A stretch of 64,000 bases of DNA from Flavicella sediminum (GTDB lineage Bacteria > Bacteroidota > Bacteroidia > Flavobacteriales > Flavobacteriaceae): NCBI RefSeq assembly GCF_006381105.1, contig NZ_VDET01000037.1:48315-112314 (forward strand), in the 5' to 3' direction. Position numbers and translations under genes: made by a program. The notes under the pieces were generated by a model. That model made no database searches, had not been told where the DNA came from, and saw nothing but the letters and a program-made list of their open reading frames with translations. The stretch's first letter is position 1. Every line of letters begins with the position of its first letter. This document shows, piece by piece, positions 24,403 through 31,907 of the stretch.

Positions 24403-27216
24403 TGCTAATTTTTCCTTTAAGAACTCAGCTGTTACAGATTTTTTACTGTGAACTAATTCTTCAGGTGTTCCAGTAAATAATAAATTCCCACCATTTTTTC
24501 CTCCCTCAGGTCCTAAATCCACAATATAATCAGCACATTTAATAAGCTCAATATTGTGTTCAATAACGATAAGGGTATGGCCTTTGTCTAACAAGGCATC
24601 AAAGGATTTTAATAATTTTTTGATGTCGTGAAAATGAAGTCCTGTAGTAGGTTCATCAAAAATAAATAATGTTTTGTCTTTGGAAGTTCCTTTTACTAAA
24701 AATGAAGCCAATTTAATTCGTTGCGCTTCACCGCCCGAGAGGGTAGAAGAGGATTGTCCCAGTTGAACATAACCCAAACCAACATCTAGAAGTGGTTTTA
24801 GTTTTTGTACAATTTTGGATTGATGGTAATTGTCAAAAAACTCAATGGCATCTTCAATGGTCAAGTTTAATATATCATCAATATTTTTATCGTTGAATTT
24901 TATTTCTAAGACTTCTGTTTTGAATCGTTTTCCTTTACAGTCCTCGCATTGCAAATGCACGTCTGCCATAAATTGCATTTCAATGGTTACTTCGCCTTCT
25001 CCTTTGCATTTTTCACATCGTCCTCCTTCTACATTAAAAGAGAAATGTTTTGGTTTGTAATTTCTGACTTTAGAAAGACTTTCCGAAGCAAACAAACTTC
25101 GAATATCATCATAAGCTTTGATATAGGTTACAGGGTTTGATCTTGACGAGCGGCCAATCGGATTTTGGTTTATAAATTCCACGTTTTTTAAGGAGCTGAA
25201 GTCGCCTGATAACTCTGTAAACTCTCCAACTTTTTCTCCATGACCGTACATTTTCTTTTGCAAGGCAGGATACAATATTTTTTTGACCAGGGTACTTTTT
25301 CCACTTCCGGAAACACCTGTTATAACAGATAATGAGTTTAAAGGAAAATCAACATCAACATTTTTTAAGTTGTTTTCTCTAGCACCTGTAATACGAATAG
25401 ATTTGGTAGAGGTTCTCCTTTTTTGAGGGACTTCAATTTTTAATTCTTCATTTAAATATTTAGCGGTAAGGGAGTCTGACTTTAATAGCTCCGCAAAAGT
25501 TCCTTCAGCCACCACATGTCCACCATGGGTTCCCGCTTCTGGCCCAATGTCAATAATACAGTCGGCTTCTTGCATAATATCTTCATCATGCTCAACCACA
25601 ATAACCGTGTTTCCTAAGTCGCGAAGGTGTTTTAATACTTTAATCAAACGTTGCGTGTCTTTGGGGTGTAAACCAATACTAGGCTCATCTAAAATATACA
25701 TGGAGCCCACCAAACTACTTCCTAAAGAGGTGGCTAAATTTATTCGTTGACTTTCACCTCCAGACAAGGTGTTGGAAGTTCTGTTTAAGGTTAGGTAGCC
25801 CAATCCGACATTGTTTAAGAAACCAAGTCGGTTGTTAATTTCAACTAATAATCTTTTTGCAATCGAAGCATCGTGTTCATTTAAACTTAAGTTTTTGAAA
25901 AACACAACCAATTCATTGATTGGTAAATCTACCAAGTCAGAAATATTTTTGTCGGTTATTTTCACAAAATTGGTTTCACTTCTAAGTCTTTTTCCTTGAC
26001 AAGTTTTACATTTTGTGCGGCCTCTATAACGAGAAAGCATGACCCGGTACTGAATTTTATAACTTTTTTTATCTACAAATTCGAAAAAAGCATGTAATCC
26101 TTCAAAAGCATTAGTTCCGTTCCAAACCAACTCTTTTTGTTCTTGGGTTAATTCAAACCAAGGTTTGTGAATAGGAAGATCGAATTTGTAAGCATGGTCA
26201 ATTAATTGTTCTTTGTATTTTAAGAAAGAATCTGTTTTCCAAGGAGCAATGGCATCTTCATAAATAGACAATGTGGTATTAGGAATGACTAATTCTTCAT
26301 CGATACCAATCGTATTGCCATAACCTTCACAGCTAGGACAGGCACCGTAGGGGTTGTTGAAACTGAAAAAATGTGTATTCGGCTCTAGAAAAGTCATGCC
26401 GTCTAATTCAAACTTATTGCTAAAAGGAATGATTTCATTTTCGTTAAGGTTTTCTAAACTACAGCAACCTTTTCCTTCAAAAAAAGCAGTTTGAACGGCG
26501 TCAGCTAATCGGTTGTAAAAATCTTCTTCATCTTTTACTACAATTCTATCTACCACTAAATGCAGTTGTTCTTTTTTTGCCGCTTTTTCAAAATCTTTTT
26601 TCGAAAATTGAGTTAAAATACTTTCGTCAATTCGAACAATTTCATCGTTTATTTTTAAACGGGCATACCCTTGTTGCGAAAATAATTTGATAACAATTCC
26701 AGGATCTTTGTCCTTGTCGAACTCAATAGGAGCTAACAATAAAAGTTTGGTTTTTTCTTCTAGTGATTTTACATAATTTAAAACATCAGAAACAGTATGT
26801 TTTTTTACTTGTCTGCCTGAAATTGGAGAATAAGTATTTCCAATTCTGGCAAATAATAATTTAAAATAATCAAAAATTTCTGTAGAAGTTCCTACGGTAG
26901 ATCTAGGGTTGGTAGAATTCACCTTTTGTTCTATGGCTATTGCAGGAGCAATTCCTTTGATATAATCAACCTTGGGTTTGTGTAATTTCCCAAGAAATTG
27001 TCTAGCATAAGAAGATAAACTTTCTACATACCTACGCTGCCCTTCGGCATATAAAGTATCAAATGCCAAACTCGATTTTCCTGAACCGGACAATCCGGTT
27101 ACAACCACCAATTTATTTCTAGGGATGGCGACATCGATATTTTTTAAGTTGTGTAATTTTGCTCCTTTGATAAGGATAAAATCTTTTGGACTAAGCTCTG
27201 CTATGTTTTTTGTCAT
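24400..27216 (-). CDS. uvrA: Excinuclease ABC subunit A
   Basis: A 938-residue DNA-damage recognition ATPase of nucleotide excision repair. Two ABC modules are seen: Walker A GLSGSGKSSL near residue 40 with LSGGESQRINLA, and GVSGSGKSTL near residue 635 with LSGGEAQRIKLA. Zinc-binding cysteine pairs occur in CPSCEGYG, CKTCQGKR, CEKCKGEGE and CEDCKGKRF. The UvrB-interaction region and the Y-A-E-G-Q-R-R-Y-V-E-S-L stretch are intact. Length is normal for the family. Some Bacteroidota have two UvrA copies, so paralogy cannot be excluded from this window. Confidence 0.97.
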   Translation of the reverse strand: MTKNIAELSPKDFILIKGAKLHNLKNIDVAIPRNKLVVVTGLSGSGKSSLAFDTLYAEGQRRYVESLSSYARQFLGKLHKPKVDYIKGIAPAIAIEQKVNSTNPRSTVGTSTEIFDYFKLLFARIGNTYSPISGRQVKKHTVSDVLNYVKSLEEKTKLLLLAPIEFDKDKDPGIVIKLFSQQGYARLKINDEIVRIDESILTQFSKKDFEKAAKKEQLHLVVDRIVVKDEEDFYNRLADAVQTAFFEGKGCCSLENLNENEIIPFSNKFELDGMTFLEPNTHFFSFNNPYGACPSCEGYGNTIGIDEELVIPNTTLSIYEDAIAPWKTDSFLKYKEQLIDHAYKFDLPIHKPWFELTQEQKELVWNGTNAFEGLHAFFEFVDKKSYKIQYRVMLSRYRGRTKCKTCQGKRLRSETNFVKITDKNISDLVDLPINELVVFFKNLSLNEHDASIAKRLLVEINNRLGFLNNVGLGYLTLNRTSNTLSGGESQRINLATSLGSSLVGSMYILDEPSIGLHPKDTQRLIKVLKHLRDLGNTVIVVEHDEDIMQEADCIIDIGPEAGTHGGHVVAEGTFAELLKSDSLTAKYLNEELKIEVPQKRRTSTKSIRITGARENNLKNVDVDFPLNSLSVITGVSGSGKSTLVKKILYPALQKKMYGHGEKVGEFTELSGDFSSLKNVEFINQNPIGRSSRSNPVTYIKAYDDIRSLFASESLSKVRNYKPKHFSFNVEGGRCEKCKGEGEVTIEMQFMADVHLQCEDCKGKRFKTEVLEIKFNDKNIDDILNLTIEDAIEFFDNYHQSKIVQKLKPLLDVGLGYVQLGQSSSTLSGGEAQRIKLASFLVKGTSKDKTLFIFDEPTTGLHFHDIKKLLKSFDALLDKGHTLIVIEHNIELIKCADYIVDLGPEGGKNGGNLLFTGTPEELVHSKKSVTAEFLKEKLA

Positions 27217-27425
27217 TGTATGATAAGAAAGTTGTAAAAATAATCTTTTTGAAACTCAAAATTTGTATTGAAAAGATTTTTTAACAATAATAATTAGGTA
27301 TGAACACAATAATTTTACATATTTGTAATCAGAAATTAACAACTCTTTTTTAAACCAACGCCTATACCATAAAATTACTTTTAAAAATTACAAACTGTCT
27401 AAGGACATTATTAAAAGGATTTTAT

Positions 27426-28010
27426 ATGTATACAAAAGTCATTTCCGACAGTGACCTAGTGAGTAGATATATTCAGGGAGATGAAAAATCTTTGGAAATA
27501 TTAATTACGAAGCACAAACAAAAAATTTACGGATTTATTTATTCTAAAATTTTAGATAAAACATTGACTGAAGATGTTTTTCAAGATACTTTTATTAAAG
27601 TGATCAAAACTTTAAAAAAAGGGAAGTACAATGAAGAAGGAAAGTTTTTGCCTTGGGTAATGCGTATCGCTCATAATTTAGTGATTGATCATTTTAGAAA
27701 ATCAAGTCGCTTGCCTAAATTTAATAGAACCGATGATTTTGATATTTTTGATGTTATTGGTGATGCTAGTTTGAATAAAGAGTCGGAAATTATTCAAGGG
27801 CAGTTGTATTCGCAAATAACAGGCATTATAAAAGACTTACCTGCAGATCAGCAAGAGGTGCTGAATATGCGTATTTATAGAGAATTAAGTTTTAAGGAAA
27901 TTTCAGAAAATACAGGAGTAAGTATCAATACTGTTTTAGGAAGAATGCGTTATGCCTTGATTAATTTGCGTAAAATAATAGCGCAAAAAGAAATTATTTT
28001 AACCAATTGA
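27426..28010 (+). CDS. RNA polymerase sigma factor, ECF type
   Basis: A 194-residue sigma-70 family protein. Region 2 holds DVFQDTFIKVIKTL and KFLPWVMRIAHNLVIDHFRK, and region 4 holds LPADQQEVLNMRIYRELSFKEISENTG with a helix-turn-helix SINTVLGRMRYAL. There is no anti-sigma factor next to it; instead a 49-residue ORF follows after 51 bp. The upstream 209 bp separating it from divergent uvrA include a near-consensus -7 box. This form resembles the housekeeping-like ECF sigma factors found in nearly every flavobacterium. Regulon unknown. Confidence 0.9.
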   Translation: MYTKVISDSDLVSRYIQGDEKSLEILITKHKQKIYGFIYSKILDKTLTEDVFQDTFIKVIKTLKKGKYNEEGKFLPWVMRIAHNLVIDHFRKSSRLPKFNRTDDFDIFDVIGDASLNKESEIIQGQLYSQITGIIKDLPADQQEVLNMRIYRELSFKEISENTGVSINTVLGRMRYALINLRKIIAQKEIILTN

Positions 28011-28061
28011 TACGAAACGAAGAATTTTATCGTTATAACTAAGTATTTTAACTACTAGTAT

Positions 28062-28211
28062 ATGATAAAAAATTACACTCCCCAAAAATCTTCAAAAGTA
28101 AACAATGAGCCTTCAGAGCAAACGATCCGATTTTTATTGGATTTTTCAAAGTCTCTACGATTTGTGAATAGCATTAAATTGGACACTCAAGTTGAGTTGA
28201 ATTTAAATTAG
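28062..28211 (+). CDS. Small protein downstream of ECF sigma factor, 49 residues
   Basis: An ORF of 49 codons from ATG 28062 to TAG 28211. The protein starts MIKNYTPQKSSKVNNEPSEQ, then has a predicted helix TIRFLLDFSKSLRFV and ends in LNLN. It has no signal or membrane segment. It follows the sigma gene on the same strand after 51 bp and uses normal codons, so it is probably co-transcribed. I believe similar small ORFs follow this sigma factor in other flavobacteria, which would make it a real gene and a possible sigma partner, but this is recollection and not shown here. Confidence 0.55.
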   Translation: MIKNYTPQKSSKVNNEPSEQTIRFLLDFSKSLRFVNSIKLDTQVELNLN

Positions 28212-28259
28212 TTTTGGTTGACTAATCCCCCAATTTTTTATGGGGGTATACCAATTAAA

Positions 28260-28910
28260 TTATTTGTTTTTATAAGTATCTAAAACAGATTTTCTTCCAA
28301 TTGTTTTGGTAATGATGTCTTTTTCCAAATCCCAACCTCTGGCAGGAGAATATTCTCTACCATACCATATAATTTGTAAATGCAAGTCGTTCCATAATTC
28401 TCTTGGAAACAATCGTTTTGCATCTTTTTCTGTTTGGTTTACATTTTTACCATTGGTTAAATTCCAACGATACAATAATCGGTGTATATGTGTATCAACA
28501 GGAAAAGCAGGAACGCCAAAAGCCTGACTCATCACAACACTCGCCGTTTTATGTCCTACTGCGGGTAATTCTTCTAAACCTTCAAAACTTTGAGGAACCT
28601 CTCCGTCGTATTTTTCAATTAAAATTTTAGACAATCCATAAATACCTTTACTTTTCATGGGTGATAATCCGCAAGGTCTGATAATTTCTTTAATTTGTTC
28701 TAACGTTAATTTTACCATGTCAAAAGGATTGTCGGCTTTGGCAAACAATAGTGGCGTAATTTGATTGACACGAACATCGGTGCATTGAGCAGAAAGTAAA
28801 ACAGCAATTAAAAGAGTATAAGGATCTTTATGGTCTAAGGGAATCGGAATTTCCGGATACAATTCCGCTAAGGTATCTATAACAAATTGTACTTTTTCTT
28901 GTTTTAACAT
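28260..28910 (-). CDS. nth: Endonuclease III-like DNA glycosylase without Fe-S cysteines
   Basis: A 216-residue base-excision-repair glycosylase/AP lyase. The helix-hairpin-helix LPAVGHKTASVV contains the catalytic lysine K121, and PVDTHIHRL contains the catalytic aspartate D139. The C-terminal loop that normally holds C-x6-C-x2-C-x5-C for a [4Fe-4S] cluster instead reads GREYSPARGWDLEKDIITKT with no cysteine at all. The protein is otherwise full length and not truncated. A TATTTTTG -7 candidate lies just upstream (28928-28935). Family is certain; loss of the cluster seems to be a lineage trait and not a mutation of this gene. Confidence 0.92.
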   Translation of the reverse strand: MLKQEKVQFVIDTLAELYPEIPIPLDHKDPYTLLIAVLLSAQCTDVRVNQITPLLFAKADNPFDMVKLTLEQIKEIIRPCGLSPMKSKGIYGLSKILIEKYDGEVPQSFEGLEELPAVGHKTASVVMSQAFGVPAFPVDTHIHRLLYRWNLTNGKNVNQTEKDAKRLFPRELWNDLHLQIIWYGREYSPARGWDLEKDIITKTIGRKSVLDTYKNK

Positions 28911-29150
28911 AAGGTTCGTTTTCGTTTCAAAAATAAAGGATTCTTATAGAAATACCTTTTAAAACAAGAAGTATTTTTTTAGTTATAAAAGCTTTTTCGC
29001 CAAAGTTAATGCAAAGTTTTTTTATTCTCATATTTAAAAATGGTTCTAAAAAAATGGCCACTTAATAAGCAAGACTTAGCATAGATTAAGAAATACAAAA
29101 AAGAGGCTTTAATATAAATTTTTGTAGTTCCGTATCCTTACTTTTACTAC

Positions 29151-30383
29151 ATGATTAAAAAGTTTATTCCCGCTTATTTATTGACGTTTGTAAACGTATT
29201 AGGTTTTAGTATTTTAATGCCAATTTTACCTTTTGTTGTAGATAGCTATGGAGCTCCAAAATGGGCTTTCGGATTGCTAATTACTTTGTACAGTGCCTTT
29301 CAATTTATTGGTGCACCTATGTTAGGCGCCCTGTCTGATACCCATGGAAGAAAACCAATTTTGTTGATTAGCCAGGCGGGTACATTGCTGAGCTGGGTAA
29401 TTTTTGTCATTGCTTTAAGTTTGCCCGAATATCGATTTTTAGGTTTTGCTTTTCCTTTGTGGATTGTGGCTTTGTCTAGAATTTTAGATGGAATTACAGG
29501 AGGAAATGCATCGGTTACAAATGCCTATGTGAGTGATGTTACCAACAAAGAAGAGAAGTCGTATATATTTGGTTATTTAGGAGGTATTGCCGGAATAGGA
29601 ATGATTATTGGACCAGGCTTGGGTGGAATAACAGCTTCAACTTCTATAGGTTATATGGGAACATTATTGTCATCAATAGTTATTTCTACCATTACTTTAT
29701 TAACCGTTTATAAGTGGTTAAAAGAGTCTCATCCAGAAGAAAAAAGAACGAAAAAAAAGAAAATAAGTATTTGGGAAACTTTATTTATCCCTTTGCGTAT
29801 TAAAAAAGTAAATCCATCGCCAATCATTAGAGTTTTATTTTCTATGAAATTTTTCTTTTCTGCCATGATGGGTTTTTATATTGGTACCATGGCTTTGTTT
29901 TTAGTCGATTTATTTTCATTCAATGTTAAAGAATTAGGCTTTTTTATGTTTGTTATAGGGCTGTTTTTAGCTTTAAATCAGGCTTTTGTTTCGAAATACT
30001 TTGTCAAAAAAATGGGTGCTTTTAAAACCTTAATCTTAGGGTTGGTTTTAAGTGCCGTAGGTTTGGTAGCCATTACTTTAACCGAAGATTTGTACTTGTA
30101 TATTGTTTATTACTATATTTTAAACCTCGGACTTTCCTTATGTTTTCCGGTATTTAATTCTATAATTTCTGTAAATGCTAATCCGGCTAAACAAGGTGAA
30201 ATTATGGGAATTAGTGAAGCAATTAACTCCTTTTGTATGGCCTGTTTTCCTGTAATTGCGGCTATAATTTATTCGTTTATAGGAAGCGATTTGTATCGAT
30301 ATATGATTGTGTTGCCAATTGTGGCTTTGGTACTTGCCTTTGTTGGGGTTAAAAAGTATGGAAAAACAACCTTTGCTAAATAA
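29151..30383 (+). CDS. MFS transporter, TetA/multidrug-exporter-like
   Basis: A 410-residue inner-membrane protein with twelve predicted helices. The drug-antiporter motif A appears as GALSDTHGRKPILL between helices 2 and 3, and ISRILDG-like LSRILDGITGGNASVTNAYV matches the motif of the 12-helix TCR/Tet group. A Lys-rich loop (KRTKKKKIS) marks the middle of the protein. It stands alone on the plus strand, with 240 bp of AT-rich DNA before it and the peroxiredoxin promoter after it. The sequence supports an exporter with unknown substrate; tetracycline resistance should not be concluded. Confidence 0.83.
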   Translation: MIKKFIPAYLLTFVNVLGFSILMPILPFVVDSYGAPKWAFGLLITLYSAFQFIGAPMLGALSDTHGRKPILLISQAGTLLSWVIFVIALSLPEYRFLGFAFPLWIVALSRILDGITGGNASVTNAYVSDVTNKEEKSYIFGYLGGIAGIGMIIGPGLGGITASTSIGYMGTLLSSIVISTITLLTVYKWLKESHPEEKRTKKKKISIWETLFIPLRIKKVNPSPIIRVLFSMKFFFSAMMGFYIGTMALFLVDLFSFNVKELGFFMFVIGLFLALNQAFVSKYFVKKMGAFKTLILGLVLSAVGLVAITLTEDLYLYIVYYYILNLGLSLCFPVFNSIISVNANPAKQGEIMGISEAINSFCMACFPVIAAIIYSFIGSDLYRYMIVLPIVALVLAFVGVKKYGKTTFAK

Positions 30384-30432
30384 CTAAAGGAGAATAATAA
30401 GTTTCTGTATTCACTATCCTGTCTGCTTTCTT

Positions 30433-30440
30433 TATATTTG
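30433..30440 (+). promoter_or_regulatory. -7 promoter box for bcp
   Basis: TATATTTG exactly matches TAnnTTTG and lies 25 bases before the chosen bcp start. It rules out the upstream in-frame start at 30438, which would lie inside the promoter. Confidence 0.6.
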
Positions 30441-30464
30441 TGTTCATTAAAAAATAAAGTATAT

Positions 30465-30917
30465 ATGGAGATGTTAAAAGTAGGAGACAAAGCTCCGAAT
30501 TTTGAGGCAATAGATCAAAATGAAAAAACAGTAAAACTAAGTGATTTTAGCGGGAAAAAACTAGTCGTTTTCTTTTACCCAAAAGCAAGTACACCTGGCT
30601 GTACTGTGGAAGCTTGTAACTTACGAGATAATTATCAAACTTTTTTGGCACAAAATTATGAAGTGATTGGCGTAAGTGCTGATTCTGTAAAACGACAAGC
30701 AAACTTTGCGACGAAGCAAGAGTTGCCATTTTCGTTATTGGCTGATGAAGACAAAAAAGTAATTGAAGCTTTTGGTGTTTGGGGACCTAAAAAATTTATG
30801 GGAAAAGAGTATGACGGAATTCATCGTACTACTTTTGTTATTGATGAACAAGGAATTATTGAGGAGGTAATTGCAAAAGTAAAAACCAAAGCACATACCG
30901 AACAAATTTTAAAATAA
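30465..30917 (+). CDS. bcp: Thioredoxin-dependent thiol peroxidase (BCP/PrxQ)
   Basis: A 150-residue peroxiredoxin that reduces hydrogen peroxide and organic peroxides in the cytoplasm using thioredoxin. STPGCTVEACNLRD shows the peroxidatic Cys46 and the resolving Cys51 four residues later, the PrxQ arrangement. The conserved FFYPK before it and Arg near residue 119 are also present. Start at ATG 30465 follows from the promoter box at 30433-30440; ATG 30471 is an alternative two codons later. It lies 11 bp before the exported isomerase and could be co-transcribed with it. Confidence 0.94.
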   Translation: MEMLKVGDKAPNFEAIDQNEKTVKLSDFSGKKLVVFFYPKASTPGCTVEACNLRDNYQTFLAQNYEVIGVSADSVKRQANFATKQELPFSLLADEDKKVIEAFGVWGPKKFMGKEYDGIHRTTFVIDEQGIIEEVIAKVKTKAHTEQILK

Positions 30918-30928
30918 TCTTTACTAGG

Positions 30929-31885
30929 ATGCAGGAATCAACAAGAAGAAATTTTATCAAAAAAACAGCATTGGCAGCAGGTGCTATTCCACTTGTTGGT
31001 TTTCCTCAACATATTTTTGCCACAGAAGCTGAGACGGCTAGTACACCTTTGGATATTCATATATTTTCAAAGCATTTACAGTTTTTAAATTATACCGAAA
31101 CGGGGAAAAAGGCTAAAGAAATGGGCTTTGCAGGAGTGGATCTAACTGTAAGACCGAAGGGTCATGTGCTTCCGGAAACGGTAGGTGTAAATTTGCCAAA
31201 AGCGATACACGAAATTGAACAAGGAGGTTCTCAGTGTAAACTAATTACGACGGCTGTTGAAAATATTCACAATCCCTTGGATGTGTCTGTGATAAAAACA
31301 GCTGCTGCTTGTGGTGTGAAATATTACAGGTCGGGGTGGTTGCGTTATTCAGATCATGAAGAAATGGAAGTCACTTTAGAAAAATATAAGCAGCAAATTA
31401 AAGCCTTGAGTGAGCTGAATAAAACACACGGCATCGTTGGTTGCTACCAAAACCATTCAGGTACTTTTGTAGGTTCATCTTTGTGGGAAATAAAACAAAT
31501 TTTAGCCAAGGCGAATCCAGATTATTTTGGAACGGAATACGACATTAGACACAATGTTGTTGAGGGAGCTAATTCTTGGGAAAATGAGTTAAGACTTATT
31601 AGAAAGCATATAAAAACACTGGTAATAAAAGATTTTAAGTGGGCTAAAATTAATGGTAAATGGAAACCCTTCAATACGCCAGTAGGCCAAGGAATGGTCG
31701 ATTTCAAAAAATATTTTAGATTGCTGAAAGACTACAATATCCATGTACCCGTAACGTTACATTTGGAATACGATATTGGAGGAGCAGAACATGGAGCAAG
31801 AAAGCTTTCTGTGAAACCTCAAGTTGTTTTTGATGCCATGCAACGAGATTTAGAGACCGTACAAAAGCTTTGGAAAGAAGCTTAA
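30929..31885 (+). CDS. Tat-exported sugar phosphate isomerase/epimerase
   Basis: A 318-residue xylose-isomerase-like TIM barrel with twin-arginine signal STRRNFIKKTALAAGAI and a probable cut near IFATEA. No lipobox cysteine is seen, so it is probably free in the periplasm. Metal-site candidates include Asp in FAGVDLTV, His in CYQNHSG, Asp/His in EYDIRHNVVEG and Glu in HLEYDIGG. It resembles the exported isomerase at 6203 in plan but not closely in sequence. It ends 22 bp from the convergent TonB receptor. Substrate unknown. Confidence 0.82.
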   Translation: MQESTRRNFIKKTALAAGAIPLVGFPQHIFATEAETASTPLDIHIFSKHLQFLNYTETGKKAKEMGFAGVDLTVRPKGHVLPETVGVNLPKAIHEIEQGGSQCKLITTAVENIHNPLDVSVIKTAAACGVKYYRSGWLRYSDHEEMEVTLEKYKQQIKALSELNKTHGIVGCYQNHSGTFVGSSLWEIKQILAKANPDYFGTEYDIRHNVVEGANSWENELRLIRKHIKTLVIKDFKWAKINGKWKPFNTPVGQGMVDFKKYFRLLKDYNIHVPVTLHLEYDIGGAEHGARKLSVKPQVVFDAMQRDLETVQKLWKEA

Positions 31886-31907
31886 TAACTTTTTGCTTAT
31901 AAAAAAG

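Noticed and set aside
28227..28247. CCCCCA/TGGGGG hairpin after the 49-residue ORF
   Set aside because: Perfect six-base stem, but no T tract on either side; could aid termination, yet too weak to list as a terminator.
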